Assembly: GCF_000613445.1 (NCBI RefSeq)
Contig: NZ_BAIZ01000003.1
Location: forward strand, 60,037 to 124,036
Length of the DNA: 64,000 bases
Direction of reading: 5' to 3'
Origin: Hoylesella shahii DSM 15611 = JCM 12083
GTDB lineage: Bacteria > Bacteroidota > Bacteroidia > Bacteroidales > Bacteroidaceae
The position numbers and the translations under genes were made by a program. Shown here in pieces: positions 1-10,922 of this stretch (position 1 is its first letter; the number at the start of each line of letters is the position of its first letter). The notes under the pieces were generated by a model that searched no databases, was not told the origin of the DNA, and saw only the letters and a program-made list of their open reading frames with translations.

Positions 1-383
1 CCAATATTTTGCACGGCACTTGCTCCCACTTCGCCAGGTATGAGCGACAGGTTTTCGGCTCCGTGCAAGTTTTCAGCTACGCATTGGGCCACAAGTTCAT
101 CCCAAACCACACCCGAACCACTTCGCAACAGCACATGGTCGGCACCATCATCGCTACTTTTCACACCCAATATGCTCGAGTGAACAACCGTTCCATTATA
201 GTCGGCTGTTAATAGCAGGTTGCTCCCACCACCTAAAATCAACAATTGTTCACCGCTAGCCACCAAGCTTGGAAGTACGTTTTGAGCTTCTTCCACATTA
301 TCAAAGGCCACATATCGTTTACATCTGGCATTGATACCGAAGGTATTATGCGCCGTGAGGTCGTAATTATAAAGGTCTGTCAT
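1..383 (-). CDS. murB: UDP-N-acetylenolpyruvoylglucosamine reductase MurB (N-terminal part, cut by window edge)
   Basis: MurB is the FAD/NADPH enzyme that reduces UDP-GlcNAc-enolpyruvate to UDP-MurNAc in cytoplasmic peptidoglycan precursor synthesis. The first 128 residues are present; the ATG is at 383-381 and the frame stays open to base 1. I translated this directly. Visible family features are the N-terminal NTFGI segment, the FAD-binding LGGGSNLLL at about residues 50-58, and NLSLIPGEVGASAVQNIG at about 111-128, which matches the conserved E-N-L-S-x-I-P-G-x-x-G-A motif. It lies 13 bp downstream of a lipoprotein gene on the same strand, so the two are probably co-transcribed. The missing C-terminal part lies outside the window. 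Confidence 0.93.
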   Translation of the reverse strand, partial: MTDLYNYDLTAHNTFGINARCKRYVAFDNVEEAQNVLPSLVASGEQLLILGGGSNLLLTADYNGTVVHSSILGVKSSDDGADHVLLRSGSGVVWDELVAQCVAENLHGAENLSLIPGEVGASAVQNI

Positions 384-396
384 ATATAATACGAGC

Positions 397-1251
397 CTAA
401 CTATTAAACTTCATCAGTTTCCATTTGCCCTTCACAACCTTGAAGTTCATCTCGGTTTCCATACCATTAGCCACCCCTCTAATAACGAACAATTTGCGAT
501 TGCTCTCAGTGTACTTTTGCCCATAGATGATGTTATAAATCTCTCCATCGGGTATCAGCCAAGGTTTAAACGATGGCCACTGCTCGGGTGTTATCGAACC
601 AGTTATCGAACTAAAGTCGTCGTCAGGATCAGGAGCGGTAAACTCCACTAAATCGCTAAGACTTTGAACCTGAAACGCGCTGTCTGAAGCAAAGCGTTGG
701 TAAAATTGTAAGAACGAAGCATTCGTAGTTTCGCTTATATGCTTAAGACACATTGACGTGAGCGTCCAATGTCCGTTGATGCGATTAAACAGGTATTGCT
801 TCACGGATTTGTTCTTAAACGTAATTTTTTCGATTACCACATGGTCGATTGTAGTGTCTTTCACCAAGTCCATCTGCTTCACATTGTCGAAAATGAGCGT
901 ATAATAACCTTGCTTCATAAAGAAGTGTTCCATACGCCAATCTTTTTTCTCAATGCGCTTCACCACCTTATCGTTTTGGTAAACGTCCAACGGAAACTTT
1001 ATGCGCGTCAACTGCAATTTGCGGTTTGCAGCGAAATTAAAAACAAAATCATCGAACAACTCATCGGCCGCCTTGGGCATGGGCTGTTCTTCTATAATAC
1101 TTTCTAGGGTGTCGCGTGTCGTTGAATCAACCTGCAAGGAGTCTATTCGGATGCTATCGGCAACGGATTTCTTATCTTTACAGCTGGTGGTTGTACTCCC
1201 TATCGCTACCAACACCACAGCCATGATGGCAAAGAAAACTAGTTTCTTCAT
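397..1251 (-). CDS. DUF4348-like lipoprotein
   Basis: 284-residue predicted lipoprotein. The N-terminus MKKLVFFAIMAVVLVAIG is a signal peptide followed by a lipobox-like STTTSC with the lipidated Cys at about residue 24, then an acidic Ser/Asp-rich linker. The body resembles the Bacteroidales family DUF4348, whose function is unknown; this assignment is from memory of the family and was not searched. The C-terminus (GMETEMNFKVVKGKWKLMKF) looks like the last strands of an NTF2/lipocalin-like beta domain, which is inference. The gene starts the lipoprotein-murB pair and is divergent from pheS; a TACTTTTG -7 element lies about 115 bp upstream. Confidence 0.75.
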   Translation of the reverse strand: MKKLVFFAIMAVVLVAIGSTTTSCKDKKSVADSIRIDSLQVDSTTRDTLESIIEEQPMPKAADELFDDFVFNFAANRKLQLTRIKFPLDVYQNDKVVKRIEKKDWRMEHFFMKQGYYTLIFDNVKQMDLVKDTTIDHVVIEKITFKNKSVKQYLFNRINGHWTLTSMCLKHISETTNASFLQFYQRFASDSAFQVQSLSDLVEFTAPDPDDDFSSITGSITPEQWPSFKPWLIPDGEIYNIIYGQKYTESNRKLFVIRGVANGMETEMNFKVVKGKWKLMKFNS

Positions 1252-1364
1252 CTTTATTCTATTCTTTTCTAAAACTTTTTGTTAGTCTCTCAAATCTTTC
1301 ATAACCACGGAGAACACCTCCTTGTGCATTGTTTTCATACCATAGAGGTGCACCGTAACTCATG

Positions 1365-1372
1365 CAAAAGTA
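1365..1372 (-). promoter_or_regulatory. -7 element for lipoprotein-murB
   Basis: TACTTTTG on the minus strand fits the Bacteroidetes TAnnTTTG -7 consensus. No good TTTG lies 20 bp upstream. It gives a leader of about 105 nt and sits back-to-back with the pheS promoter. Confidence 0.45.
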
Positions 1373-1414
1373 CAACTTTATTTCCACACCATGTTTATTT
1401 CAATATAAAAATAT

Positions 1415-1422
1415 TAACTTTG
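1415..1422 (+). promoter_or_regulatory. -7 element for pheS
   Basis: TAACTTTG, an exact match to TAnnTTTG, lies 29 bp before the pheS ATG. The -33 position holds only a weak match (ATGT). Confidence 0.55.
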
Positions 1423-1450
1423 CATTCAAATTGTAATAACACAATAAAAG

Positions 1451-2488
1451 ATGATACTCGATAAGATAGACCAACTGTTGAAAGAAGTGAGCAATCTCTC
1501 GGCACAAAATGCCGACGAGATTGAACAACTGCGCCTTAAATACCTCAGCAAAAAGGGCGACATCACTGCTCTGATGGCCGACTTCCGCAATGTGCCTGCA
1601 GAACAAAAGAAAGAGGTGGGCATGAAAATCAACGAGTTGAAACAGCTTGCACAAGACAAACTGAAAGAACTGAAAGAGTGTGTTGGCCAACAAAATAAGG
1701 CCGAAGATGCACCCGACCTTACTCGTACTCCCTACCCCATCAGGCTAGGAACGCGCCATCCGCTAACTATCGTGCGCAATCAAATCATTGATATTTTCCA
1801 ACGAATGGGCTTTACGCTTGCCGAAGGACCTGAAATCGACGACGACTTGCACGTGTTTACCAAACTAAACTTCGCGCCCGACCATCCTGCTCGCGACATG
1901 CAAGACACTTTCTTTATCGAGAGCAACCCCAACGACGTTACGAAAAGTGTTATCTTACGCTCGCATACGTCTAACGACCAAAGCCGAGTAATGGAACGCC
2001 AACAACCGCCTATCCGCGTGATTTGCCCAGGGCGCGTGTTCCGCAACGAGGCTATCTCGGCACGCGCGCACTGTTTCTTCCACCAACTAGAAGGCTTGTA
2101 CATCGACAAAAATGTGTCGTTTACCGACCTAAAACAGGTGTTGCTTACTTTTGCTCGCGAGCTTTTCGGTCCCGACACCGACATCCGCCTGCGTCCAAGC
2201 TATTTCCCCTTCACCGAACCAAGTGCAGAAATGGACATCTCTTGCCACATCTGCGGTGGCGAGGGCTGTGGTTTTTGCAAACACACGGGTTGGGTTGAAA
2301 TCCTTGGTTGTGGCATGGTAGACCCCAATGTGCTTGAAGCCTGCGGCATAGACAGCACCGTTTATTCGGGTTATGCCTTTGGTTTGGGCATCGAACGCAT
2401 CACTAACTTGAAATATCACGTGGCCGACTTGCGTATGTTCTCCGAGAACGACGTTCGTTTCTTGCAAGAGTTCCAATCGGCTAACTAA
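1451..2488 (+). CDS. pheS: Phenylalanine--tRNA ligase alpha subunit
   Basis: Catalytic alpha subunit of the (alphabeta)2 enzyme that charges tRNA-Phe. The 345-residue length is normal. An N-terminal coiled-coil arm (about residues 1-85) is followed by the class II core: GTRHPLTIV near 99, RSHTSNDQSRVM, motif 2 GRVFRNEAISARAHCFFHQ near 195, and motif 3 SGYAFGLGIERI near 308. The insert CHICGGEGCGFCKHTGW has four Cys in a probable zinc-binding C-x2-C-x4-C-x2-C arrangement; I recall the same insert in other Bacteroidetes PheS proteins. pheT is not adjacent, which is usual in this phylum. A stem-loop terminator follows. Confidence 0.97.
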   Translation: MILDKIDQLLKEVSNLSAQNADEIEQLRLKYLSKKGDITALMADFRNVPAEQKKEVGMKINELKQLAQDKLKELKECVGQQNKAEDAPDLTRTPYPIRLGTRHPLTIVRNQIIDIFQRMGFTLAEGPEIDDDLHVFTKLNFAPDHPARDMQDTFFIESNPNDVTKSVILRSHTSNDQSRVMERQQPPIRVICPGRVFRNEAISARAHCFFHQLEGLYIDKNVSFTDLKQVLLTFARELFGPDTDIRLRPSYFPFTEPSAEMDISCHICGGEGCGFCKHTGWVEILGCGMVDPNVLEACGIDSTVYSGYAFGLGIERITNLKYHVADLRMFSENDVRFLQEFQSAN

Positions 2489-2543
2489 TCTGCGCTTGCA
2501 ATGTGCTGCCCTTATCAAGGCAAATGCACAACATAATATTTTA

Positions 2544-2574
2544 AACCGTTGACAATTTTGTCGGCGGTTTTTTT
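2544..2574 (+). terminator. Rho-independent terminator after pheS
   Basis: AACCGTTGACA pairs with TGTCGGCGGTT (11 bp, two G-U pairs) and is followed by a run of T. Confidence 0.8.
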
Positions 2575-2951
2575 ATTCTATTCTGCGTCACAACAATATA
2601 CTGCATCTATTCTTATTTTTAGGATGTACCCCCATTCATAGTGCAACGTCCAATTCCTTTTTAATTCGTTCGTATTTGTATTTTTCTGGCTCAAAAAGTA
2701 TTCATAAAAACCCTCTTCTCGTCTTTTTTCTTCAAGTTAAAGCTGTTTTTCTACTTTTATTCATCCCGCAAATATCCTATTCGTTAATATCTATCGCAAT
2801 ACATATTATGTGGTGTTATCAGCATGTAAGCAGTGTGTTTGGTTCGCAAAGCAAGACGTAGGCTGTGCGAAGAGTAAGTTTTTTACGTAAACCACTTTCT
2901 TAAAACATCCTATAACATTAATCACCAAAAGGTTCTTTCTAAAATCAAATT
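2575..2951. other. Gene-free spacer
   Basis: AT-rich spacer between the pheS terminator and the convergent DUF1266 gene terminator. The only open frames are short and show no recognisable motif; I see no repeat or RNA gene here. Confidence 0.5.
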
Positions 2952-2989
2952 GGCCCTTTGCAAACTATATTCAGCGTCTGCAAAGGGCC
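2952..2989 (-). terminator. Terminator of the M48/DUF1266 genes
   Basis: Perfect 11-bp stem GGCCCTTTGCA / TGCAAAGGGCC with a 16-nt loop, 9 bp downstream of the DUF1266 stop codon at 2998. On the minus strand a T-rich stretch follows. Confidence 0.65.
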
Positions 2990-2997
2990 TTAAAAAT

Positions 2998-3905
2998 TTA
3001 TTTAGCAAAAGAGAACGTCACCCAAGGACTCTTTGGGTCGGTTGTTAGTTTCTTAATCTTATCGCTTTCAATCTTCAATTCAACGTTTGAAGTACCCCAG
3101 AGGCATAACCAATAAGATAACTCTTGCCATAATCTTCCCAAGAAGTGAGCGAACGATGAGCCAATTCGTCGGCCACATCCATAAATTCCCAAAACTCGGT
3201 CTCGTTGATATACTCTGAATCATAACACAAACGCACAATGAAAGCAAAACGAGTGATGTTCCAGCCATCTGTTCCTATACGTACAAGTTCGTTATGATCT
3301 TTAACAATGCCATACTTCACTAGTGTGGGCATCGCTTTAAAAGCATTCTCTATCTCCTTAGCACAGCTTCGCGCATCCTTATCCACCATGAATGTATCGC
3401 TTAGATATTTATCGATGGCCTGCTGGTCGTTGAGTTTGAATGCCTCTGCTATATGCGGAATATTACTCTTTGTGCAAAGCACTTTCAACTCGGTAAGAAC
3501 GCTAAGTGCCGAGTCGCGATCGTTTATTTGCCAATCATTTTGAAGGCAATCTTTACGCTCTTGCCACGTCATGTCACTCTTCAAACTGTTCATATAAAGT
3601 TTAAGAGACGAAGAATAAATACCACTCAAAAGCAGCTTTCGTTGCTGGTCTTTGTTCAATGTTGTTTTTTCGTCTAATAGGAAACCACCAAAAACAGAAC
3701 GCAACAGGCTTTTTAATTCAGCCATATAATGGTACAATCCGGCCAAAATAGCAATAGCAAAGATTAGATAGAAAATCCAATTATACGAGCCATCACCATC
3801 TCCCGAACCTCCATGAGTTCTAATACGAAACCTTTCAGCAGCCTCAACTTGCTGTGCAACAAAGCACATCACTACCATCAAACCAAAAATGTTTTTCTTT
3901 TTCAT
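2998..3905 (-). CDS. DUF1266-family membrane protein, copy 1 (frame interrupted at 3095-3098)
   Basis: Function unknown. The start is taken at MKKKNIFGLMVV, which begins a signal peptide (...AQQVEAAERF), followed by a membrane segment SYNWIFYLIFAIAILAGLYH and a cytoplasmic DUF1266-like domain. Shared family features are the N-D/G-W-x-I-x-D-R-x-S-A block, a GTDGWNITRFAF block and SWEDYGKSYLIG. The frame stops at LQTLN, but the other frame continues GTSNVELKIESDKIKKL...SPWVTFSFAK, which matches the C-terminus of the neighbouring paralog (GTANYFEVMADHAKEL...SPWKTIPFDK). Adding one G to the four-G run (minus strand) joins both parts into 302 residues, so a consensus error or a recent one-base deletion is likely. 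Confidence 0.75.
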
Positions 3906-3994
3906 ATAGTTAATTTCTAGTGATTTAAGCCAATGCCTGTCGCAAGTGCGCAACAAGCAATGGCTTTCTTATTGTATTATGTAAGTAAATATGT

Positions 3995-4726
3995 TTATTT
4001 GTCAAAAGGAATGGTTTTCCAAGGACTTTTTTCTTTCGTATATAGTTCCTTTGCATGGTCAGCCATCACTTCAAAATAGTTGGCTGTGCCACACCATAAG
4101 CAACGTCCTATGATATAGCTCTTACCGAAATCTTCCCATGAACGTATTGTCTGATGGGCTATATCATCGGCTGCCTCAATATAATCCCATAATTCTTCGT
4201 TGGTGATATAACCATGCTCATTGCACACTCTGGCCATAAACACCAACCTACCTGCATCCCAAGCATCAGGGCCAATGCGCACAAAGTCGGCTTCGTCTTT
4301 GATGAGTTGTTGTTTCATTAACGGCTCAATAGACTCGAAAGCAAACTTCACCTGTTCCCAACAGGCGTACATATCATCTTCGGTTTCACAGGTTTCGGTG
4401 ATATACTGCTGAATAGCCTGTTTGTTTTTAAGCTTCAACGCCTCTACCACCTGGGGGAAGAAACGGCGTGTGCCTTCATCCCTAAGATAATCCAGCATGG
4501 CAATAGCCGATTCACGGTCGGTTATATCCCAACCTTGACCGAACATTTGCTCGCGACTGCCAGCCGACAAGCCCGTTGTTACCACATTTAAATAAGCGCC
4601 TTTCTGACAAGAGAAGACACCACTAAGCAACAATTTGCGCTGTTGGTCCGTACTCAAATTGGTGTTTTTGTCTATACGAAAACCACCAAAGACGGCGTAA
4701 TAAAATGATGCAAAAAATGATAGCAT
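3995..4726 (-). CDS. DUF1266-family protein, copy 2
   Basis: 243 residues, intact. It contains a DUF1266-like domain: STDQQRKLLLSGVFS near 25, GWDITDRESAIAML near 67, IGPDAWDAGRLVFMARVC near 150, and SWEDFGKSYIIGRCLWCGTA near 193. It lacks the signal peptide and membrane segment of copy 1, starting where that domain starts (MLSFFASFYYAVFGGF), so it is either cytoplasmic or anchored only by this short hydrophobic start. The family's function is not known to me. It follows the M48 peptidase gene by 25 bp and precedes copy 1 by 89 bp; the pair arose by tandem duplication. Confidence 0.8.
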   Translation of the reverse strand: MLSFFASFYYAVFGGFRIDKNTNLSTDQQRKLLLSGVFSCQKGAYLNVVTTGLSAGSREQMFGQGWDITDRESAIAMLDYLRDEGTRRFFPQVVEALKLKNKQAIQQYITETCETEDDMYACWEQVKFAFESIEPLMKQQLIKDEADFVRIGPDAWDAGRLVFMARVCNEHGYITNEELWDYIEAADDIAHQTIRSWEDFGKSYIIGRCLWCGTANYFEVMADHAKELYTKEKSPWKTIPFDK

Positions 4727-4751
4727 AATTAGTTATGTATTTTTAAGGTTA

Positions 4752-5597
4752 TTATTTCTTACCCTTAGCAGCTTTCTGAGTGGCTGCATCTGCGGGCATT
4801 TTGTTTTCAGGTCGTGTAAATCCATCTTTCTGAGCACGTTCGCTCATCGTCTTAATACGCTTGTCAAGGTCGGGGTGAGAAGAGAACATACGTTTCCATT
4901 TGCTGTCTTTCTTATAGCCTGCATCCTCTTCAAGTTTCTTCAGTTTCTCGAACGACAAGGCAATAGCCCAAGGATTCTTATTGTTTTTCTTCAAAAACTC
5001 GTAACCGTAAGCGTCTGCGTTGCTTTCTTGCTGTTGCGAATAGGTGGCATTGAGTAAAGCCTCACCCAGATCGCCTAGCTGAGAGTCACTCAGTGCAGCT
5101 GCCTTTCCATTGGTTGAAGAGACACCATCTTTCAAAGCCGAGGTTAACAAAGCTGTGCGGAATGCGTTTTTCGAGTCTTTGTGTGCCACGTGCCCTATCT
5201 CGTGACCAATTACGCCGAGCAATTCCTCATCGGTCATGATGTCCATCAACGAAGAGAATACACGCACACTGCCATCAGCACAAGCAAAGGCATTAACATC
5301 AATAACATAATACACCTTAAAATTCAAAGGAATACCTTCGACGTTGGTTAATCCAGAAGTAAGCCTCTTTAAACGAATAGCATAGGGGTTGTCATCGGGA
5401 CAAACTTGATTGTGCTTGTCCATCCAATCGATGTATTCCTTCACATAATTCTGCACGTCGGCATCTGTCAAAGTAGCCGCCTTCACTGCTTTTGCTGCTC
5501 CTCCCACTGCCTTTTTAAGATTAAACTGTGCCATAGCAGGCGTTGTGTTTAGTAAACAAAAGGCTGCAACAAACATCGTTGATAAAACTTTCTTCAT
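4752..5597 (-). CDS. M48-family metallopeptidase, exported
   Basis: 281 residues. A signal peptide (MKKVLSTMFVAAFCLLNTTPAMAQ) precedes a short helical region and the peptidase. The zinc motif HEIGHVAHKD (HExxH near residue 139) and a downstream E-S-N-A-D-A-Y helix carrying the third ligand (near 197) are those of M48 peptidases such as BepA/LoiP, which act on outer-membrane or periplasmic proteins. The C-terminal SSHPDLDKRIKTM is typical of the family. There is no TPR region, so it is a minimal M48 protein. It probably starts an operon with the two DUF1266 genes; the substrate is unknown. Confidence 0.9.
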   Translation of the reverse strand: MKKVLSTMFVAAFCLLNTTPAMAQFNLKKAVGGAAKAVKAATLTDADVQNYVKEYIDWMDKHNQVCPDDNPYAIRLKRLTSGLTNVEGIPLNFKVYYVIDVNAFACADGSVRVFSSLMDIMTDEELLGVIGHEIGHVAHKDSKNAFRTALLTSALKDGVSSTNGKAAALSDSQLGDLGEALLNATYSQQQESNADAYGYEFLKKNNKNPWAIALSFEKLKKLEEDAGYKKDSKWKRMFSSHPDLDKRIKTMSERAQKDGFTRPENKMPADAATQKAAKGKK

Positions 5598-5630
5598 AAA
5601 TTAGCTTGTGTTATAATTATAAATATTGAG

Positions 5631-5638
5631 CAAAGTTA
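5631..5638 (-). promoter_or_regulatory. -7 element for the M48 peptidase gene
   Basis: TAACTTTG on the minus strand, 33 bp before the ATG. No clear -33 element. Confidence 0.4.
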
Positions 5639-6267
5639 AGTAAAAATACTTTTGCCTATTACACTTTCCTATTTTTTAACACTACATTTCTTTTAGCACC
5701 CCGCCAAAGGCAGTTTTAAAGCATAGATAAGCGTCTATCAATAAAGCATTTAGTTCTTTAAAGTAGTCAAAATTAAATGTTAATTAAATTATCACCTGCC
5801 CTCCTTAGCTTAAATTTTAATAACACTTTTGGATTAGAAACACAAGTTTTTTTTCAGCTGTCTTATTTAGATAATGAGAGATTCTCGCACACCAAGAAAT
5901 CTATCTCTCCCCCTCACATCATACATTGATGTTGTGCAAAATAGAAAAAGTGGTTGACAAAGCTTGCTAAACCATTTATGTTTCAAACACATCAATATTA
6001 AATTAGATGCAAGAATTAACCTAACGCCATTAGGTTTGAGCAAGCAGAAAGTTGTCTTTGGTACTCATCGTCACACACTACCCGCAATTTTGTAAAGTTT
6101 TAAGACGTTTATTTAACAAAAAATACGCCATTATTTCGAGTCATCTCTCCTCTTGACTGCATATATTAAATTCTTGCATGGGGTATTTTGCATAAATATC
6201 GCAAAACACAACTATTACAAGCTTGGGCTAAGCCTAATAAATAAATGAGAAGAAGCAGATAAAAAAG
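5639..6267. other. Gene-free region, left part of repeat locus 1
   Basis: AT-rich, with frequent stops in all frames; no coding sequence, tRNA or insertion-sequence feature recognised. It leads into the 22-bp array at 6268. Confidence 0.5.
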
Positions 6268-6399
6268 GCTAAATGCTGCAAAATACCGTGCGTTTTGCAG
6301 CAAAACGCAGTGCTAACTCCTACAAAACGCTGTGCTAACTGCTACAAAACGCAAGGTTAAATGCAGCAAAACGCCAAGCTAAAACCTACTTTTAACAAC
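6268..6399 (+). repeat. 22-bp phased repeat array, locus 1
   Basis: Six units begin at 6268, 6290, 6312, 6334, 6356 and 6378, exactly 22 bp apart. Most read GCTAAnTnCnnCAAAACGCnnn; the unit at 6290 contains the palindrome GCGTTTTGCAGCAAAACGC. Units differ by substitutions only, never by length. The same unit, in the opposite orientation, forms the array at 25906-26059, and a more distant version is at 62220-62351. Function unknown. Confidence 0.85.
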
Positions 6400-6847
6400 A
6401 AAATAAGAAAAACACAACAGTTTTCTGCCTTCTACTACGACATCGATACAAGTCATCAACTGGATAAATACGATGCATTAAATGCATAAAACTGTATAAT
6501 TAGCACTTTTTCGACCTTAATATTTCTGAAACAAAAGAACAAAAGAGAGTCGAAAAAAGGAGAAAAAGCACCTAAAACACGACTTTTTGAAACAAAAACA
6601 ACATTATGAACATCCGTTGTCTCGTTCTCCGTGTTTTTCTTCTTTACCTAAACATCAGTTCACAACACACTAACACTCAACACCTTACAATCAAAAACCA
6701 CCAAAACAGCATTAAAACAGCAATAAATAGCTACAATCTGCCGTCTGTTTTAAAACGCTAAAATAAGAGGTATTCAAAATGATGTTTTGTAAAACATAAA
6801 GAAATATATTAACTTTTCATTCACCCCCAAATGTTATTAGAGCCTAT

Positions 6848-6956
6848 ACATCTTTTATTTTATTGTTGGCATCTTGTCTGTCTTTGTAACGCAGGCGTAG
6901 CGGGCTACATCAAGTTGCAAAGACAGACAAGATGCCAACAAGAAAATAAAAGATGT
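6848..6956. repeat. Large inverted repeat (43-bp stem)
   Basis: Arms 6848-6890 and 6914-6956 pair with one mismatch and one G-U pair. The 23-nt loop itself contains GTAGC-GG-GCTAC, so the whole segment folds almost completely. The right arm belongs to the conserved block at 6896-7020; the left arm is an inverted copy of it. Confidence 0.85.
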
Positions 6957-7020
6957 GAGAAAACAACACAAAAACAAAAGTTAAGGAAACATTGTGGTCT
7001 AATGCCCGATTGGGGTTAAC
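6896..7020 (-). repeat. Conserved block A, copy 1
   Basis: On the minus strand this reads closely like 25332-25449 on the plus strand. Identical words in the same order are ATTAGACCACAATGTTTCC, TTGTTTTTGTGTTGTTT and ACATCTTTTATTTTCTTGT. In both places it precedes a 22-bp array of the same orientation by about 450-500 bp. No open reading frame explains the conservation. Confidence 0.75.
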
Positions 7021-7364
7021 ATATAACAAAACTCGAGAGAGCATCATAATGCAATGCCCAAACTCACACCCCTGAATAAGAAAAATAGGCGCTAACAGGG
7101 CGTAAACACATCAGAAACATTTGCATCACGGAGAAAGAAGACCATCGAACACTGAATTTTTCTGTCTCCCCAAACGCTAAAAGCGACGAAAGACGCTAGG
7201 TTATGGTGCATACAAACACAACTATCGCCTAGCGTCTCTCACCGCTTTTCTAGGATAAACCTATTTAAAAATGTAGAAACAAACCTCGCCAGCTATAACA
7301 TCAGTCCTACGTGAATGTCTCTATCAATATTAGCAAACAAGCCTGAAACAACAAGCATTGCGCA
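7021..7364. other. Gene-free spacer
   Basis: Region downstream of the gene ending at 7365. It contains a dyad-like pair of GCTAGG/CCTAGC words around 7195-7235 (AAGACGCTAGGTT and CGCCTAGCGTCT), a possible weak terminator; nothing else recognised. Confidence 0.35.
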
Positions 7365-8177
7365 TTATTTCTTCTCTAACCGATAACCTTCAATAGCAAC
7401 CCCAAGCGTAGCGGGCATTTTCTTCCACGAATTTTTAATAAGATTTCGTACATAAGAAAAGCGCATGTGTGCGGGGAAATGCAAAATACCATTACCTCCC
7501 GACACAAGAGACAATCCCACATAATAGGTCAATCCCTTTTTTAGATATATTTTTTCTGTAGCCTTAACCTTCACGTCTGTGTTTTGATTGGCTGGAGTCA
7601 GCGTGAAATAAATGGGTTTTGCCTGTACAGGCACGAAAGCAGAGCCCACAAGTTCGTATACAATAACGCGAACAACACAACGTGTATAGGTACATTTTCC
7701 CACTTTAAATTGGAAATTAGCCACCGCATAATCTTTTTTAGAGGTAAAAGCCGGGCCAACTTCGAGGTCACCTAGCTGCTCTTTGCCAAATGTGGCATCG
7801 CCTGGGAGTTTCATTCCCTTGCCAAGTATTGGTTCCAACGTGAGCTTCTTGGCCACCACAGCAACGCCACCCAGACTATAAGCCAAATCTTCCATTACAA
7901 TTCTTACATCACCTTGTTGATAAAGACTACGCGGAATAACTTTCGTTTTAAAACTAATATGACTCACTTTCATGTCGCCAGTAGCATTATCAGGCAATTT
8001 TATGTCGAAATTTCCATCAATATCCGAAATGCAAAAGACGCTATCTACGCATACCGTAACGTATTCGATGCCGTTTCCTGCAGCATCAACCACGCGACCA
8101 CGCACGTTGCTTTGCGCATTAGATGATAATATCCAAGCGAGATTGAACGCAACTAAAAGAAACAAAAACTTTTTCAT
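7365..8177 (-). CDS. Secreted CarboxypepD_reg-like domain protein
   Basis: 270 residues. A signal peptide (MKKFLFLLVAFNLAWILSSNAQ) is followed by a carboxypeptidase regulatory-like beta domain at about 23-100: VRGRVVDAAGNGIEYVTV, then DIDGNFDIKLPD and VSHISFKTKVI, as in the plug-proximal domain of SusC/TonB-dependent receptors. The remaining 170 residues (from LTLEPILGKGMKLPG) form a beta-rich region I do not recognise; there is no barrel of the size expected for a receptor. It is probably a periplasmic or surface protein of Bacteroidetes. It is a single gene with a long gene-free region downstream. Confidence 0.8.
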   Translation of the reverse strand: MKKFLFLLVAFNLAWILSSNAQSNVRGRVVDAAGNGIEYVTVCVDSVFCISDIDGNFDIKLPDNATGDMKVSHISFKTKVIPRSLYQQGDVRIVMEDLAYSLGGVAVVAKKLTLEPILGKGMKLPGDATFGKEQLGDLEVGPAFTSKKDYAVANFQFKVGKCTYTRCVVRVIVYELVGSAFVPVQAKPIYFTLTPANQNTDVKVKATEKIYLKKGLTYYVGLSLVSGGNGILHFPAHMRFSYVRNLIKNSWKKMPATLGVAIEGYRLEKK

Positions 8178-10221
<2,044 letters not shown>

Positions 10222-10294
10222 AACAGGTTGGCAAGGTATTTGCTAGATTACTTACAAAGACTTAATACAGTAAACAAACAAATACACATTTGGA

Positions 10295-10897
10295 ATGAAC
10301 GAAAAAATGACAGACGAAAACATGGAAAAGAAGGCCAACAGCAACCTCCAGAACAACGAGGAGGCTGTTGACCTTAACCAAGATACAAACAAAGACGAGG
10401 CTAACGAGCCACAAGAACAACCACAAGCAACCGAAGAAGACAACTCTACGGAAGAAGAAAAAATTACACAACAACTGGAAGAGTTGAAAGATAAGTATCT
10501 TAGAACTGTGGCTGAATTCGACAACTTTAAGCGTCGCACACTAAAAGAAAAAACCGAACTTATTCTTAATGGTGGTGAAAAAGCCATCACTGCCATTCTA
10601 CCCATTATCGACGACATGGAAAGAGCCATTGAAAACGCACACAAACAAGAATGCGTTGATGCAGTGGAAGAAGGCTGGGAGCTGATTTATAAAAAGCTAC
10701 TAAGCACTCTCGAGGGTATGGGCGTGAAGAAAATTAAAGTTGAAAACAAAGATTTCGACGTGGATTTCCACGAAGCTGTGGCTATGGTTCCAGGTATGGG
10801 CGATGATAAAAAAGGAAAAATCATCGACTGCGTGCAAACTGGTTATACCCTTAACGATAAAGTTATCAGACATGCCAAAGTGGCTGTTGGACAATAA
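10295..10897 (+). CDS. grpE: Nucleotide exchange factor GrpE
   Basis: GrpE releases ADP from DnaK in the chaperone cycle. 200 residues: an acidic low-complexity N-terminus (1-65), a long dimerising helix (EELKDKYLRTVAEFDNFKRR, about 64-83) and the C-terminal beta-wing with FHEAVAMVPGMGDDKKGKI and the family's ending VIRHAKVAVG. The start used is ATG 10295; an in-frame ATG five codons later is possible. dnaJ follows after 25 bp; dnaK is not here. Confidence 0.95.
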   Translation: MNEKMTDENMEKKANSNLQNNEEAVDLNQDTNKDEANEPQEQPQATEEDNSTEEEKITQQLEELKDKYLRTVAEFDNFKRRTLKEKTELILNGGEKAITAILPIIDDMERAIENAHKQECVDAVEEGWELIYKKLLSTLEGMGVKKIKVENKDFDVDFHEAVAMVPGMGDDKKGKIIDCVQTGYTLNDKVIRHAKVAVGQ

Positions 10898-10922
10898 TTG
10901 ACCGGGCTGAAAAGGAAAGAAA

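Noticed and set aside
769..1107. Plus-strand frames opposite the first lipoprotein gene
   Set aside because: They are antisense shadows of a gene with a clear signal peptide and lipobox.
2224..2300. Unusual four-Cys insertion in PheS
   Set aside because: I recall the same insertion in PheS of other Bacteroidetes, so it is probably ordinary for the phylum.
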